Shown here: piece after piece, positions 29,580 through 39,631 of the stretch
Layout: every line of letters starts with the position of its first letter
Position numbering within the stretch: the first letter of the stretch is position 1
From: Euglena gracilis
Lineage: Eukaryota > Euglenida > Euglenophyceae > Euglenales
Length of the DNA stretch: 64,000 nt
Direction of reading: 5' to 3'
NCBI GenBank assembly: GCA_039621445.1
Contig: CP154957.1
Span: 42,751,474-42,815,473, forward strand
Notes under the pieces: model-generated
Told to the model about the DNA's origin: nothing
What the model saw: only the letters and a program-made list of their open reading frames with translations
The model's database searches: none
Made by a program: the position numbers and the translations under genes

Positions 29580-29705
29580 AAGGAGGAAAGTGATCCTACG
29601 ATCCCCGATGCCCGATCGCCAGATCCGCGACAGGTAAATTAGGCATTGGCACTGCCCGTCCCCTGTTCTGTTTTCACGAAAGGAAGTACACTGAACACTG
29701 ATACT
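29580..29705 (+). repeat. Sequence shared with 40272-40320 and 42798-42860
   Basis: CGCCAGATCCGCGACAGGTAAATTAG (29613-29639) recurs at 40291 next to a possible splice donor (ACAG|GTAAAT). The following GCATTGGCACTGCC, TCCCCTGTTCT and TTTTCACGAAAGGAAGTACA recur at 42800-42860. The three sites probably derive from one retroelement or gene whose parts have been separated. Confidence 0.55.
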
Positions 29706-29740
29706 ACAGTTGAAAGAGACGTTCTCCTGAAGGTTTCGGA

Positions 29741-29938
29741 ATGGATTCTGCCGTTCAAGAACACCTGGACCCGACGTTCCAGTTGGAAGTTCAAGTTCCA
29801 AAACCCAAGACCTGCTATCCTATTCGACATCAGAGCGCTATTAGTTGGCTGTTTGAGTTGCAGACGGAATTTGACAAGAAGACGCTTATCTTTAAACTTG
29901 TATGCTGCGGTTCTCCTTCACTAGCTGTGGGCAGGTGA
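29741..29938 (+). CDS. Possible exon, unknown function
   Basis: A 65-codon open frame (MDSAVQEHLDPTFQLEVQVP, then HQSAISWLFELQTEFDKK) of ordinary protein-like composition. It ends by a possible donor (GGGCAG|GTGACT). It sits directly before the ORF with the 2A-like motif. I do not recognise a domain. Confidence 0.3.
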   Translation: MDSAVQEHLDPTFQLEVQVPKPKTCYPIRHQSAISWLFELQTEFDKKTLIFKLVCCGSPSLAVGR

Positions 29939-30690
29939 CTTCCCCCCGCCCTCTCTCTCCCCTCCTGGCCCCCCTTCTGTTACTGCACTCCCTGGACTGG
30001 TGTTGTCCTTGCTCTGTGCCTTGCTTTTTTTTGCAGCACATCAATACCCAACAACCCAACATTCACCCACGAAACTTTCATCACCCAAACTTCTCCACCA
30101 CACCCCCCTTCCTCATTTCACTGCCAAATGCCCCCCTCCTTCCATCTGGGACATCCCTCCACCAATCCCTGTGGAATGCCACCCACCCCTGCCGAAAAAA
30201 GTTCCCCTTCCCATTTACACACCTTCCCATTTGCCCTTCCCAACCCCTTGTCCCATGTGCTCCCCCTAGGACCTTGGGTCAGGATTGCATCCTTCTTTGC
30301 GGCGACGTCCAGCCCAACCCAGGGCCAGGGTCGGCCCCTTCCCCTTTTCCCACACTTATCCACCGGACACTGACACCTTGGGCGTGGTCACGCCACACCT
30401 GGGACGTCTTTCCTGAACAGGACAAGACCCAGCATACAACCTTGGAGCCCTACAGAGCCCGCCCACCTTCGGAAGAGCCTGGCGCTTCCCATCAGCCTAC
30501 GCTGCCACCTGGCCTCCTCAGCCACCCACACGCAATCATGGCTTTCCATCCAACCCACCCTTCCCTTCCGAGCTGTCCAGGCCCGCCATCCCCTCTTCCC
30601 GAATGCCACTCGGCCCCCCACCCCCTTCATTACCCCAGCCAGCTACATACTCACGAAGATCTTCCTTTCACAGCCCCTTGCAACGTCTAA
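29902..30690 (+). CDS. Retroelement-type ORF with a 2A-like motif
   Basis: 262 codons, Pro/Ser/His-rich. Near its middle is ILLCGDVQPNPGP (about 30290-30328), which matches the 2A consensus DxExNPGP except for Gln in place of Glu. 2A-like motifs cause ribosome skipping in viral polyproteins and are known from N-terminal regions of non-LTR retrotransposons; this supports a retroelement reading, not a host gene. No reverse transcriptase follows directly. Another frame just downstream (about 30685-30760) reads KRRGRPPTLP, an AT-hook-like word, so the coding sequence may be frameshifted there. Skipping activity with Gln at that position is uncertain. Confidence 0.5.
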   Translation: MLRFSFTSCGQVTSPRPLSPLLAPLLLLHSLDWCCPCSVPCFFLQHINTQQPNIHPRNFHHPNFSTTPPFLISLPNAPLLPSGTSLHQSLWNATHPCRKKFPFPFTHLPICPSQPLVPCAPPRTLGQDCILLCGDVQPNPGPGSAPSPFPTLIHRTLTPWAWSRHTWDVFPEQDKTQHTTLEPYRARPPSEEPGASHQPTLPPGLLSHPHAIMAFHPTHPSLPSCPGPPSPLPECHSAPHPLHYPSQLHTHEDLPFTAPCNV

Positions 30691-31014
30691 AAGACGAGGA
30701 CGACCACCCACCCTCCCGGAATACGCTGTGGGGCCTCGCCGAACGTTTATCAAAACTTAACCTCCTCCATCCCATATCCAGAAATTGCATGTACCACATA
30801 CTCCGTCTCCTCTTCAATGTCCTCCTAGATCTCCGCACAGCATCGCTTCTGCACCTCACCATGGGTCGCCTTCTCTCTCTCCTCCTCTCCGTCCTCGCCC
30901 TCAACTGGCTTCTTATTCTGACCCTCGAATTTTGCAACAATGCTTCACCCCCCTCGCGAGAACTTGCCGAACGCGGATTGGGACAACGCGGCTCCTACCA
31001 ACCCATATTTGGGG

Positions 31015-31072
31015 GTTTTCTCCCCGCGTCCCCCCCGCGTCCCCCCCCGCGTCCCCCCGCGTCCCGATTTGC
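31015..31072 (+). repeat. CCGCGTCCCCC minisatellite with GGGGGTTTTCTCCCC head
   Basis: Four to five units of CCCCCCGCGTC preceded by a G-run/C-run hairpin. Similar heads occur at 28290 (reverse), 37790, 38160, 42965, 43130, 43458, 43895, 51060 and 58815. Confidence 0.75.
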
Positions 31073-31084
31073 GCCCTGTTTCGC

Positions 31085-31725
31085 AGATTTTTTCCAATGC
31101 AGAACAATGCTCGCTCAGCAGAAACTTTGAAGAGGAAGAGGGAAAGGAGAAGGAAAGAAGGCAAAAGAAGTGTGAATTGACCGAAGAGCATTTGGATTAC
31201 TTGCGATCCATCTTGGAAATGGTGTGCCTTTTTGTTTGGTTCATAGTTCCAAAAACCCGTTGCCACAGGTTGATAACAGCAAGCCGAAATTTGCTGAAAT
31301 TGCCAAGGAAATCAAGGACCATTTTGACCTGGACTGCAGCATGGACTTCCTTCGGAACGTCGTGAAGACGAAATGGGAAAAGTGGACAGGTTATGGGGCA
31401 ATGCGGCGGGCCCAACAAGATCCTAAAGTTGGTGATACCACCACCCCCCCCCTAATTGACCCCCCCCCCCCTAATTGACCGATCGCCCCGGGGAAAATTT
31501 TTTCGACCCCCCCCTAATTGACTACCCGGGGGGATTCCGTGCTGAAGCACCCCCTAATCGATGGTACCCCCCCCCTAATTGACGGTACCCCCCCCTAATT
31601 GACCCCCCCCCTAATTGACCAAAAGGGGGGTCCCGTGGAGAGGTCCCACGGTCAATTAGGGGGGGGGGGTGGTGGTAGTGGCGTTGATCATGAGGCATGG
31701 GAAACCCTTTTTTGTTTTACCCCCC
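31085..31725 (+). pseudogene. Two-exon coding fragment, possibly Myb/SANT-like, interrupted by a MITE
   Basis: Exon 1 (to 31221) is highly charged (FEEEEGKEKERRQKKCELTE, then EHLDYLRSILEM). A 47-bp GT-AG intron (31222-31268) follows. Exon 2 reads KPKFAEIAKEIKDHF, FLRNVVKTKWEKW and AMRRAQQDPKVGD. The frame resumes after the TA MITE at 31438-31675 as SGVDHEAWETLFCF. The helix pattern with spaced Trp resembles Myb/SANT-like DNA-binding domains of transposon proteins, but this is weak. The 5' and 3' ends of the gene are lost in repeats. The acceptor before exon 1 (TTTCGCAG, near 31086) directly follows a CCGCGTCCCCC array. Confidence 0.5.
31438..31675. mobile_element. TA MITE, CCACC..CTAATTGAC family, copy 1
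   Basis: 238 bp, inverted ends CCACCACCCCC... then CTAATTGAC, TA on both sides (31436-31437, 31676-31677). Removing the insert and one TA leaves an open frame across the site. Internal words GGTCCCACGGTCAATTAGG are shared with the copies at 39632 and 42328. Confidence 0.85.
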
Positions 31726-31800
31726 CCCCCCCTAAATGACCCCCCCCCCTAGAGGACCCCCCCGGGGGGGTCATCTAGGGGGGGGGGGGGTCGTGGAGCA
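31722..31800. repeat. C/G-run palindrome around CTAAATGACCCC
   Basis: CCCCCTAAATGACCCCC and GGGGTCATCTAGGGG arms form a hairpin. It follows directly after the coding fragment that ends at about 31720. Related words are at 34937, 35155 and 51645. Confidence 0.65.
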
Positions 31801-33469
31801 GAGCCATTTTTCATTGGGAAAAGCATCCCCCCCCCTAAACCAGGGTGTGACGTAGAGCTGAGCTCTTTGGGAGACCACCCCGGCCCGGCCCGGGAAAAAC
31901 GCTCGTTTTCGGCTCAAAAACAGGTTTTCTGGGTCAGAGAGGCCAAAAAACACGGTTTTGGGGCCAAAAAATTTTTTCAATTTTTTTCGACTTTTTTGAC
32001 CCGGTTTTGACCCAAAGTCATGGGTTGGTGGCCCAAAACGGGGCGCTGGCGGGTCGAAAAACGCTCATTTTCGGCTCAAACACAGGCTTTCCGGGTCCGG
32101 GAGGCCAAAAAACATCGTTTTGGGGCAAAAAAAAATTTTCGATTTTTTTCGACTTTTTTCGACTTTTTTGACCCGGTTTTGACCCAAAATCAATGGGTTG
32201 GCGGCCCAAAAAGGGGCGCCGGCGGGTCGAAAAACGCTCATTTTTGGCTCGAAAACACTTTTTTCGGGTCCGGGAAGTCAAAAATCATGGTTTTGGGCAA
32301 AAAAAATTTTTTCGAATTTTTTCGACTTTTTGACCCAAAAATGGCTAAGTCCACCGGCCAGGGGGCGGGCCCCAGTAAGGGCATGGGGGGTCCGGGTCGG
32401 AAAATTTTTTTTCGCTCAAAAACACTTTTTTTGATGTTCTGAAGTGAAAAAAAGTGTTTTTGAGCGAAAAAATTTTTTTCAAAATTTTGGGTCCCGACCT
32501 GCCACCCGACCCCCCCCTCGCCCAGCCGCCTGACGGCGCCCGGTGGGGTCCCCGAACACCCAAAACTGGCCCAAAATCGCACAACCAGGCCCCGGGAACA
32601 CCAAAAAACGGTCAAAACCCCCCCCCCTAAACCTAATGATTGACCCCCTGGTTTGGGTCCCAACTCCCCGTCTAGCCCGAGATACGGCCAATTTACGGTT
32701 TCGGGCCCCGAAAGGGCCAAAACTGGCAAAACCAGCCCAAAACCCCCAAAACGGCCGTATCTCGGGCTAGGCAAGGAGTTGTCCTAAACCGCGCATACCG
32801 ATCGATAGGGCGTTCCAAGGTCGTCAAATAAGGTCGCCATCACTTTTCCTCAACTCCGCAGCGTTTTCGGGATATTTTGAAATTTTCGAATTTTGGACCC
32901 CCAGCCATGCCGCCCTCGCACCCCATCAGGGGTCCCCGAATGCCCAAAAATGGCACGAAATGGCACAACCAGACCCCGGGAACCCCCAAAAACGGTCAAA
33001 ACCCCCCCCTAAACCTAATGATTGACCCCCTGGTTTGGGCTCCAACTCCCCGTCTAGGCCAAGATACGGGCAAATTACGGTTTCGGGCCCCGAACAGGCC
33101 CGAAATGGCCAAAACTGGCCCAACTGGCCCAAAACCCCAAAAAGGCCGTATCTCGGGCTAGGCGGGGAGTTGGCTCAAACCGCGCATACCGATCGATCGG
33201 CCATCCCAAAGTTGAGGAATGACGTCCTTATTACTTTTTCTCAACTCCCCGGCGTTTTCGAGATATTTCGAATTTTTCGATTTTTTGACCCCAAAATGAC
33301 CCTGAAATTTCCCCGGAAAAAAAAACGGTAGACAACTTTTTTGCTCGGGCCATATCTCCGGACTGGCGGGGAGTTACGGGCAACCGAAGTGCTCTGGAGA
33401 AACTAGGGAACCTCTCCTAACCTATAGGCTATTCACTTTGGGGGCCACGAAATCCAGTCACATCGATAA

Positions 33470-33535
33470 TCCGGGGGGGGCGGGGGGGGGGGGGGGGGGG
33501 GCGGGGGGGGGGGGGGGCGGGGGGGGTCCGACCCC
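33470..33535. repeat. Poly-G tract
   Basis: About 50 bases of nearly pure G, with isolated C, between two satellite blocks. Confidence 0.9.
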
Positions 33536-34337
33536 CCCTCCGGCCCCGGTGGTAAGCTTCGCTCTTACTCTAAAGAGATAAGAGCTCAGCGACCAGGGTG
33601 TGACGTAGAGCTGAGCTCTTTGGGGGACCATTCCGGCTCGGCCGGCGAAAAACGCTCATTTTCAGCTCAAAAACATGTTTTCCGGGTCCAGGAGGCTCAA
33701 AAACATGGTTTTGGGCGAAAAAATTTTTTCGATATTTTTCGACTTTTTTGACCCGGTTTTGACCCAAAATCAATGGGTTGGCGGCCCAAAAAGGGACCCT
33801 GGCGGGTCGAAAAACGCTCATTTTCAGCTCAAAAACGCTTTTTCCGGGTCCGGGAGGCCAAAAAACATGGTTTTGGGCGAAAAAATTTTTTTCGATTTTT
33901 TTCGACTGTTTGGCCCGAAAACGGCTAAGTCGGACAGTGGGAAAAGCGTACAAAACGGCCATTTGGACCGAAAAACGGCCATATCTCGGGCTAGGCGGGG
34001 AGTTGGCCCAAACTGCGCATACCGGTGGATAGGGCGTCCCAAAGTTGTGGAATGAGGTACTCTTTAGTTTTTCTCAACTCCCCGGCGTTTTCGAGATATT
34101 TTGAATTTTTCGATTTTTTGACCCCAAAAATGACCCCCTGTTACCGGTCCAACAAAATTTCTTTGGAAAAAAAACGGTAGACAACTTTTTTGCTCGGGCC
34201 AGATCTCCGGCGTGGCGCGGAGTTGCGGGCAACCTAAGGGCTCTGGACAAACTAGGGACCGTCTCCTAACCTATAGGCTATTAACCTTTCGGGTCCGGAA
34301 ATCAGGTCACATCGATAATCCGCGGGTGGCTGGACCT

Positions 34338-34353
34338 ACTCAGGGGTGGGGGG

Positions 34354-34399
<46 letters not shown>

Positions 34400-34412
34400 G
34401 GGGGGGGGGGGT
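34338..34412. repeat. Poly-G tract
   Basis: About 70 bases of nearly pure G between CTACTCAGGGGTGG and TCTCCAACCCC. Confidence 0.9.
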
Positions 34413-34480
34413 CTCCAACCCCTGGTAAGCTTCGCTCTTACTCTAAAGAGATAAGAGCTCAGCGATGACCCCCCCCCCTA

Positions 34481-34935
34481 GGAGGCTAGGCACAGCGGGG
34501 GGGGGGGGGGAGGGGGGGGGGGGGGGCCGCGCGGGCGGCCGCGGGGGGGGGGGGGGGGGGAGGGGGGTCCGAGGGCGGCCGCGCGGGCGGAACGCATCCT
34601 AAAATCGGTGATTTTCGGGTCCAAAAAGTGGTCATTTTTTGCCCTTTTTGGGCCATTTTTGACCAAAAAAGTGCTTTTTTGGCCGCGCGCAGAGCGCGCG
34701 GCCCCCAAATTAGCCATTTTGTGTCCAAAAATGGTCATTTTTGGTCATTTTTGGGCCTCAAAAAATCGCGATTTTTTCACCAAAATTTTTTTTCTTGGCT
34801 ATGCTAGGCACAGGGGGGGAGGGGGGGGGTCCAAGGGGGGGGGGGGGCGGCCGCGCCCGGGCGACGCAGGGCCGCGCGGGGGGGGGGGGGGGAGGGGGGG
34901 GTCCCGGACCCCCCCGAGCGGCGCGCCTAGCCTCC
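34481..34935. mobile_element. GAGGCTAGGCACAG element, copy 1
   Basis: It begins GAGGCTAGGCACAG and ends GCGCGCCTAGCCTCC, in inverted relation. The centre has TCGGTGATTTTCGGGTCC, a GGCCGCGCGCAGAGCGCGCGG palindrome and GGCCTCAAAAAATCGCGA; TATGCTAGGCACAG is repeated internally at 34800. It matches the copy at 38837-39262 over its length. No coding sequence. Confidence 0.65.
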
Positions 34936-35110
34936 CTAGATGACCCTTTGGAGGTTAGGCAGGGGTGGGGGGGGGGGTTGGGGGCTTCGCCCCTAAAAGG
35001 AATTTCAATGGAGAAACTTCACCGGTGAAGTTCACCGGTGAAGTTCACCGCCATGTATTTCCAATGAAGACGGGGGGGTGGGGGGGGGGTCCCGCCCGAA
35101 AAACCCAAAG
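34936..35110 (+). repeat. Dispersed repeat with GGTGAACTTCACC units, copy 2
   Basis: Inverted relative of 28810-28985, placed next to the GAGGCTAGGCACAG element. Confidence 0.65.
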
Positions 35111-35201
35111 TTCACTGCCTGATCTCCTTTGGGGGGGTCCTGAAGCAACATTAATAGGGTCATTTAGGGGGGGGGTATCCACCAACAAATGTTTTTCACA
35201 G

Positions 35202-36093
35202 GTCCTTGTCGTTGTGGAAGCCCAAACAAAAATGCAAAATATTTCCGACGAAGAAACTGCATGGCAAGACAAATTGGTCGAATTGTTCAACAACGGAAAA
35301 GAACCACCTATTCTTGATTTGGGGGAAGTTTCTGCCAAACCTGGAGAGGTTCAAGAAGCGTTCAGGGTCAAAATGCTGGAATATTGGGCTTCAAATCCAA
35401 ATGCACTTCGATACTCCAACCCAATTGAACCTGCAAATTCTGGTGTGGTTTGTTCTTTGAGGTCCTTAGGCATGTGCCTTTTACAGGGGCACTGGAGGTT
35501 TTGCGCTACCACCGGGGTCACCGTGACTCTCGTGGGTGCACCGTTGTTGGTCAAAGTTCAATTTTGGATGACCTTGAGGAGATCCATCAAGAAAGGAAGG
35601 AGCGGAAAGAGAAAGCCAAGGCCGCAATTGTGAAGGCTGCAAAGGGCAAGCAAAAGTCTATTTTAGCCTTTGTGAAACCCAGGTGTTGTAAGTTTGTTGA
35701 CTTTTTTTCTGACCCCCCCCCCGCAGTGATGACGACGTTTCAGCCCCTTTGCCAAGTGAGCCACAAGAAATTCCTAGGAAAGAGATTCAAATTCCTCCTC
35801 CACCACCAATTCCTTCAGAAGAGGACGCAACCTGGTGGGTGGCACAGTGCGGTGGTTCTGAAGCAGAGGTCATCTCCCAGACAGGTCGCTCATTTTGTTT
35901 TTCTGAAAGACAATTTCATTTTTCAGGGTTTCGTCCGAACATTTGCGAGGCCATTTGGTTGAAATATGGTCACCAAGGCCCTCTTCACACCCGGCAGGTG
36001 GGTTGCAAATTTGAAGGTTGGTGATTTACAACATTATCTTCAGGAGTTGTTGAACGTCTTTGTTGCACTCAAGATGTCGCCGACTGTCAACCA
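35202..36093 (+). CDS. Multi-exon gene of unknown function, 5' part (five exons)
   Basis: An acceptor (GTTTTTCACAG) precedes 35202. Introns with GT-AG ends and consistent phases are 35443-35486, 35683-35726, 35885-35926 and 35998-36043 (42-46 bp each). The product reads EAQTKMQNISDEETAWQDKL..., then LDDLEEIHQERKERKEKAKA, SILAFVKP, an acidic and Pro-rich linker (DDDVSAPLPSEPQ, IPPPPPIPSEEDATWWVAQC), GFRPNICEAIWLKYGHQGPL and ELLNVFVALKMSPTVNQ. The last two segments resemble the N-terminal region of PIF/Harbinger-type transposases, where a similar ICxxIWxKY and LLxxLxxLKxxPT pattern precedes the catalytic domain, but I have no catalytic motif. The coding sequence is cut at 36093 and resumes in frame at 37282. 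Confidence 0.6.
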
Positions 36094-37272
36094 GACATTT
36101 GCTTAAGGGATTGCAGTACCCCCCCCCCCCCGGGGGGGGGGCTGGACTGCAGCTAGTCCAAATTTGGCTAGTGGGTTTTCTAGCAGACCCCCCCCCCCCG
36201 GGGGGGGGTCTGCTAGCAGGGCTAGCTAGTGGAAAAATTTTTTTCCAGTGACCGGCGCGAAGCGCCGAATTTTTTTTTGGGATCCCCCAAAATGGCCAAA
36301 AATGCCCGTTTTTGGCCATTTTTGGGAATTTTTGGAACAAAATCAGCCAAAAACCTATTAAAAACCTCATTGGGGGAGCACACGGCTGGCCGACGGCTGG
36401 CCGACGGCTGGCCGACGGCGTGACGGAAGCCGGGTCCTGTCGTTGAGCTTTTGTTGAGTTGCAAATGCCTAATTTGGTGTGCCTGTTCCAAATTTTGGAA
36501 GGCAAATTCCTAATTTAGTGTGCCAATTCCTAATTTTGAGGTGCAAATTCCTATTTTCATGTGTATATTCCTAATTTTGAGCGGCAAATGCCTAAATTTG
36601 GGTGTAAAGTGCTGATATTTTGAGTGGTAATCCCAAGTTTGGTGTGCCAATGCCTTCTTTTGAGTGGTAAATTCCTAATTAGTGAAAAGGTTCCTAATTT
36701 TGAGGGGATTTGGTGGGCCAATTCCTAACTTTGAGTGATTAATGCCCAATTTGGGGTGCAAAGCCCTACAAGAGGGGTTGCTTTGGGCAATTTTTAGTCA
36801 CTTGAAACCGTTCCACACAAAATTTCAGCCTTTTTCCGTCCATAACAGGTAATTTTTGTCAGTTCGTGGAAAATGGACCACCAACTGAACATTTTTTTTA
36901 GTCATTCGAATAATTTTTTGGCAAAATTCCTTCACAATGACTATGGAATGACCCAAAAATGGTCAAAATTGGTCAAAAATTGGCAAAATTGACAAAAATT
37001 GACGAAAAATGACTTCAAATGGGCAAAAGTGCAGCCTCCACGAACGATGAACATGACCTTGACAGGGGATTGGCGGCGAAATTGTTTTTGTGTTGTCGAC
37101 TATGGCTCGGGTCATTTTCCTGTGAGTCACACGGCTGGCCGACGGCTGGCCGACGGCTGGCCGACGGCGTGCTCCCCCATTTTTCCTCCGGCGCGCAGCG
37201 CTGGAGGAAAAAATTTTGACCGATTGGCTAGCCAGTACCCCCCCCCGGGGGGGTCCTTAAGCAAAAGCCTGC
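36094..37272. mobile_element. Composite insertion with 9-10 bp target duplication
   Basis: TGTCAACCA is duplicated at 36085-36093 and 37273-37281 (with one more matching C outside). The ends share TTTGCTTAAGG in inverted orientation (36098 and about 37256-37266). The outer element contains CCCGGG palindromes and GGCTAG words. A second repeat (36368-37180) with GGGGGAGCACACGGC ends sits inside it. The insertion lies inside a coding exon. A 9-10 bp duplication suits a Mutator-like mechanism; no transposase is present. Confidence 0.75.
36368..37180 (+). mobile_element. GGGGGAGCAC-ended repeat, compact copy
   Basis: The left end is GGGGGAGCACACGGC with GGCTGGCCGAC units; the right end is ACGGCTGGCCGACGGC units and GTGCTCCCCC. 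The interior has CCTAATTTTGAG words, then TTGCTTTGGGCAATTTTTAG, CCTTCACAATGACTATGGAA and GCAGCCTCCACGAAC. It is the compact counterpart of 17193-21030. Confidence 0.6.
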
Positions 37273-37281
37273 TGTCAACCA

Positions 37282-37700
37282 ATTGTCCCGCGTGATGGAG
37301 GAAACACGTGGCCAAGCCTACGAGTCTCTAAGGGATTGCTTTTCTTACCTCCACACCGTGGTTGATGAGCCACTGCTTTTTCTGATGTTGTTCTTTCCGA
37401 CCTTGAATCTGAAGAGGAGACAAATGTCCCCGCGAGTGTTTCTGACCTTCCCAGCAGCTCTAATAGCTCTAATGCGCCCTCCGTTTGGCAGCCAACAATG
37501 ACGAGGGAGCAAGCCAAACAATTGCTTTCTTTTTCAATGGAGAAATGAATGTTTTTTGTGAAGTTTTTTTTTAAGAGACAGGTGAAAAAGAAAAGTGTGC
37601 AACTGTTTGGAGAAAATCAACCAGCATGCTTTGGCTATGGGTTTATCCCCTGATGAATTCCGCCGTCTCTTGTCTTCTGACCTGTGAGACAGCAACCGAT
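37282..37700 (+). pseudogene. Multi-exon gene of unknown function, 3' part
   Basis: It continues the frame of 35202-36093 after the insertion: LSRVMEETRGQAYESLRD and CFSYLHTVVDE. One base is then out of phase (about 37370), and the reading passes to FSDVVLSDLESEEETNVP, WQPTMTREQAKQLLSFSMEK. A further short frame (about 37608-37689) reads EKINQHALAMGLSPDEFRR and ends with TGA. The frame change suggests either a small unrecognised intron or a one-base deletion, so I call this part broken. Confidence 0.5.
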
Positions 37701-37794
37701 CGTTGTGTGGCTCGGAGTCCCTTTTGGCATGCTTACGTCGTCAATGATGGAAATTTAGGTTGGATTTTGTCCATCTATAAACGACATCCGGAAG

Positions 37795-37850
37795 GTGTTC
37801 TCCCCGCGTCCCCCCCCGCGTCCCCCCCCGCGTCCCCCCCGCGTCCCGAA
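37795..37850 (+). repeat. CCGCGTCCCCC minisatellite
   Basis: Four units with the head GGTGTTCTCCCC. It marks the 5' limit of the decayed reverse transcriptase gene. Confidence 0.75.
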
Positions 37851-38164
37851 AACCCCCTTTGGGACTCTGTTGTCCCCCCAGCCTCATACACACCCTCCTC
37901 CATCATCCACCACCGCCCTCTCTTCAACGACGCCCCTCCCCGCTCACTTTTGTCCTTCTCCAGTCCTTGGCGCGGACAAGTTCCTTCTTCCCCAACCAAG
38001 ATCGTCGGGGGATTTCCACCCCTCCTCCAACCTTGCCTCTTTTATCCACCCCAAAAACAGCAGCAAAGTGAGCTTTATTGCCGAATGTGTTTGCTGGGCA
38101 AACACATTCTCCAACCCTCCACCATTCCACCTCCCCTGTCACACTGTGGGCTACCACCATCGGG

Positions 38165-38385
38165 GGTGTTCCCCCCGCGTCCCCCCCCGCGCCCCCCCCC
38201 CCCCGCATCCCCCCCCCCCGCGTCCCAGATTTTGGCCGAACACTTTTTTTGGTTGACCAAAAGGAAAATCACATGCAAATTTGGGTGACGCCAAAGAAAA
38301 TGTGTGGGTTTCATTGGGCCACAGTTCCCCCCCGCATCCCCCCCCCGCTGCCCCCCCCCCCCCCTCCCCCCGCGTCCCGAACCAC
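38165..38385 (+). repeat. GCGTCCCCCC-ended repeat, copy 2, inside the RT pseudogene
   Basis: Same core and ends as 28110-28305 in opposite orientation; the RT reading stops before it and resumes after it. Confidence 0.65.
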
Positions 38386-38836
38386 CCCCATCGACCTCAC
38401 AATTTCTTTTGGAGTCTCGAACTCCCCCCTTCCGCCAAGCACGCCTTCCGCACCTCCTCATTCTACTTCCCTTGCCTTCCCTTCGGCTGGAACATGTCCC
38501 CCGTACTCGCCCAACTCACCCTTCAAAACCTTATCAAGCAGGCTCTTTCCTCCCTCCCCTCGACATACACCAACGGCACATTTCTTCTTCTTCACCTACT
38601 ATGACGGCACTCTCATCCTTGCCCCATCACGTTCCCTCTGCAACCTCGTGACCGGCACCATCACATTTACCCTCCTCTTGAATGACCTCCTCATCTCCCT
38701 CAAATCCTCACTTGTGCTGACAAACATGGCTAGGCAAGGTCTTCGACCTTTGCAACCGGACCATCCATAACACCCTTGCCACATCCCAAAGGGCTCTTGC
38801 CCTCTGCCTCCTCTGCGTCTATATTCCTACATCCCC

Positions 38837-39262
38837 GGAGGCTAGGCACAGTGGGGGGGGGGGGCTGGGGGGGGGGCGAGCGGCCGCGCGGGCGGCCGCG
38901 GGGGGGAGGGGGGGGGAGGGGGGTCCGAACGCATCCCAAAATCGGTGATTTTCGGGTCCAAAAAGTGGTCATTTTTTGCTATTTTTGGGCCATTTTTGAC
39001 CAAAAAAGTGCTTTTTTGGCCGCGCGCAAAGCGCGCGGCCCCCAAATTTGCCATTTTGTATCCGAAAATGGTCATTTTTGGTCATTTTTGGGCCTCAAAA
39101 AATCGCGATTTTTTCACCAAAATTTTTTTTTCTTGGATATGCTAGGCACAGTGGGGGGAGGGGGGGGTCTAGGGGGGGGCGAGCGGCCACGCGGGCGGCC
39201 GCGCAAGGGCCGCGCGGGGGGGGGGGGGCCCGGACCCCCCCGAGCGGTGCGCCTAGCGTCCC
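38837..39262. mobile_element. GAGGCTAGGCACAG element, copy 2, inside the RT pseudogene
   Basis: About 425 bp, ends GGAGGCTAGGCACAG and GCGCCTAGCGTCC, otherwise like 34481-34935. Protein-like reading (VIDRLTGYMLWFYRPHRG) resumes directly after it. A target duplication is hidden in C-runs, so the border is approximate. Confidence 0.65.
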
Positions 39263-39631
39263 CCGTGTGATCGACCGCCTCACTGGTTACATGCTTTGGT
39301 TCTACCGGCCACACCGTGGAACAACCCTATTCCTCCGGGGCTGGTACTTGACCAAGTACACTCTTGGCCGGCTGGGCCTTTCCAAAACTCCGACGGGCCC
39401 TCTTCCATCTCCTTTTTCAAGGACTCACGCCCTGGACCGCTGTCGATCCAATCCCACCTCCCCTCTTCAACCCCCTCATCTTCGTTGCCGCCGCCATCAC
39501 AGCCGATGGCTGCCAAATTGGTCTTTACTGCCCTACCGTCGGATGCCGAATCCAACGCATCCCTTGCCCGGCCATATCTCAACAACGTGCTGAATTGCTT
39601 GCCCTGGAACAAGCTGTCCAGTTTGCCCATA

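Larger units (their letters stand above)
31840..34470. repeat. Complex satellite (GGTTTTGGG..TTTTTTCGAC and GATCGATAGGGC units)
   Basis: Several unit types alternate: about 170-bp units with CGCTCATTTTCGGCTC, GGGTCCGGGAGGCCAAAAAAC and TTTCGACTTTTTTGACCCGG (31860-32340, 33640-33910); blocks with GCGCATACCGATCGAT and TCTCGGGCTAGGCGGGGAGT (32755-32885, 33145-33280, 33965-34110); and blocks with CCTAACCTATAGGCTATT and CACATCGATAATCCG (33345-33475, 34190-34325). GGTAAGCTTCGCTCTTACTC occurs at 33552 and 34426. The open frames are repeat readings (Phe/Lys-rich). No gene. Confidence 0.8.

Noticed and set aside
31840-34470. Phe/Lys-rich ORFs of 70-180 codons
   Set aside because: The same peptide patterns recur on both strands with the satellite period; no domain signature.
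37795-38290. Pro-rich 220-codon ORF from 37626
   Set aside because: Its length comes from GCGTCCCC arrays; the reverse transcriptase motifs in this region are in another frame.
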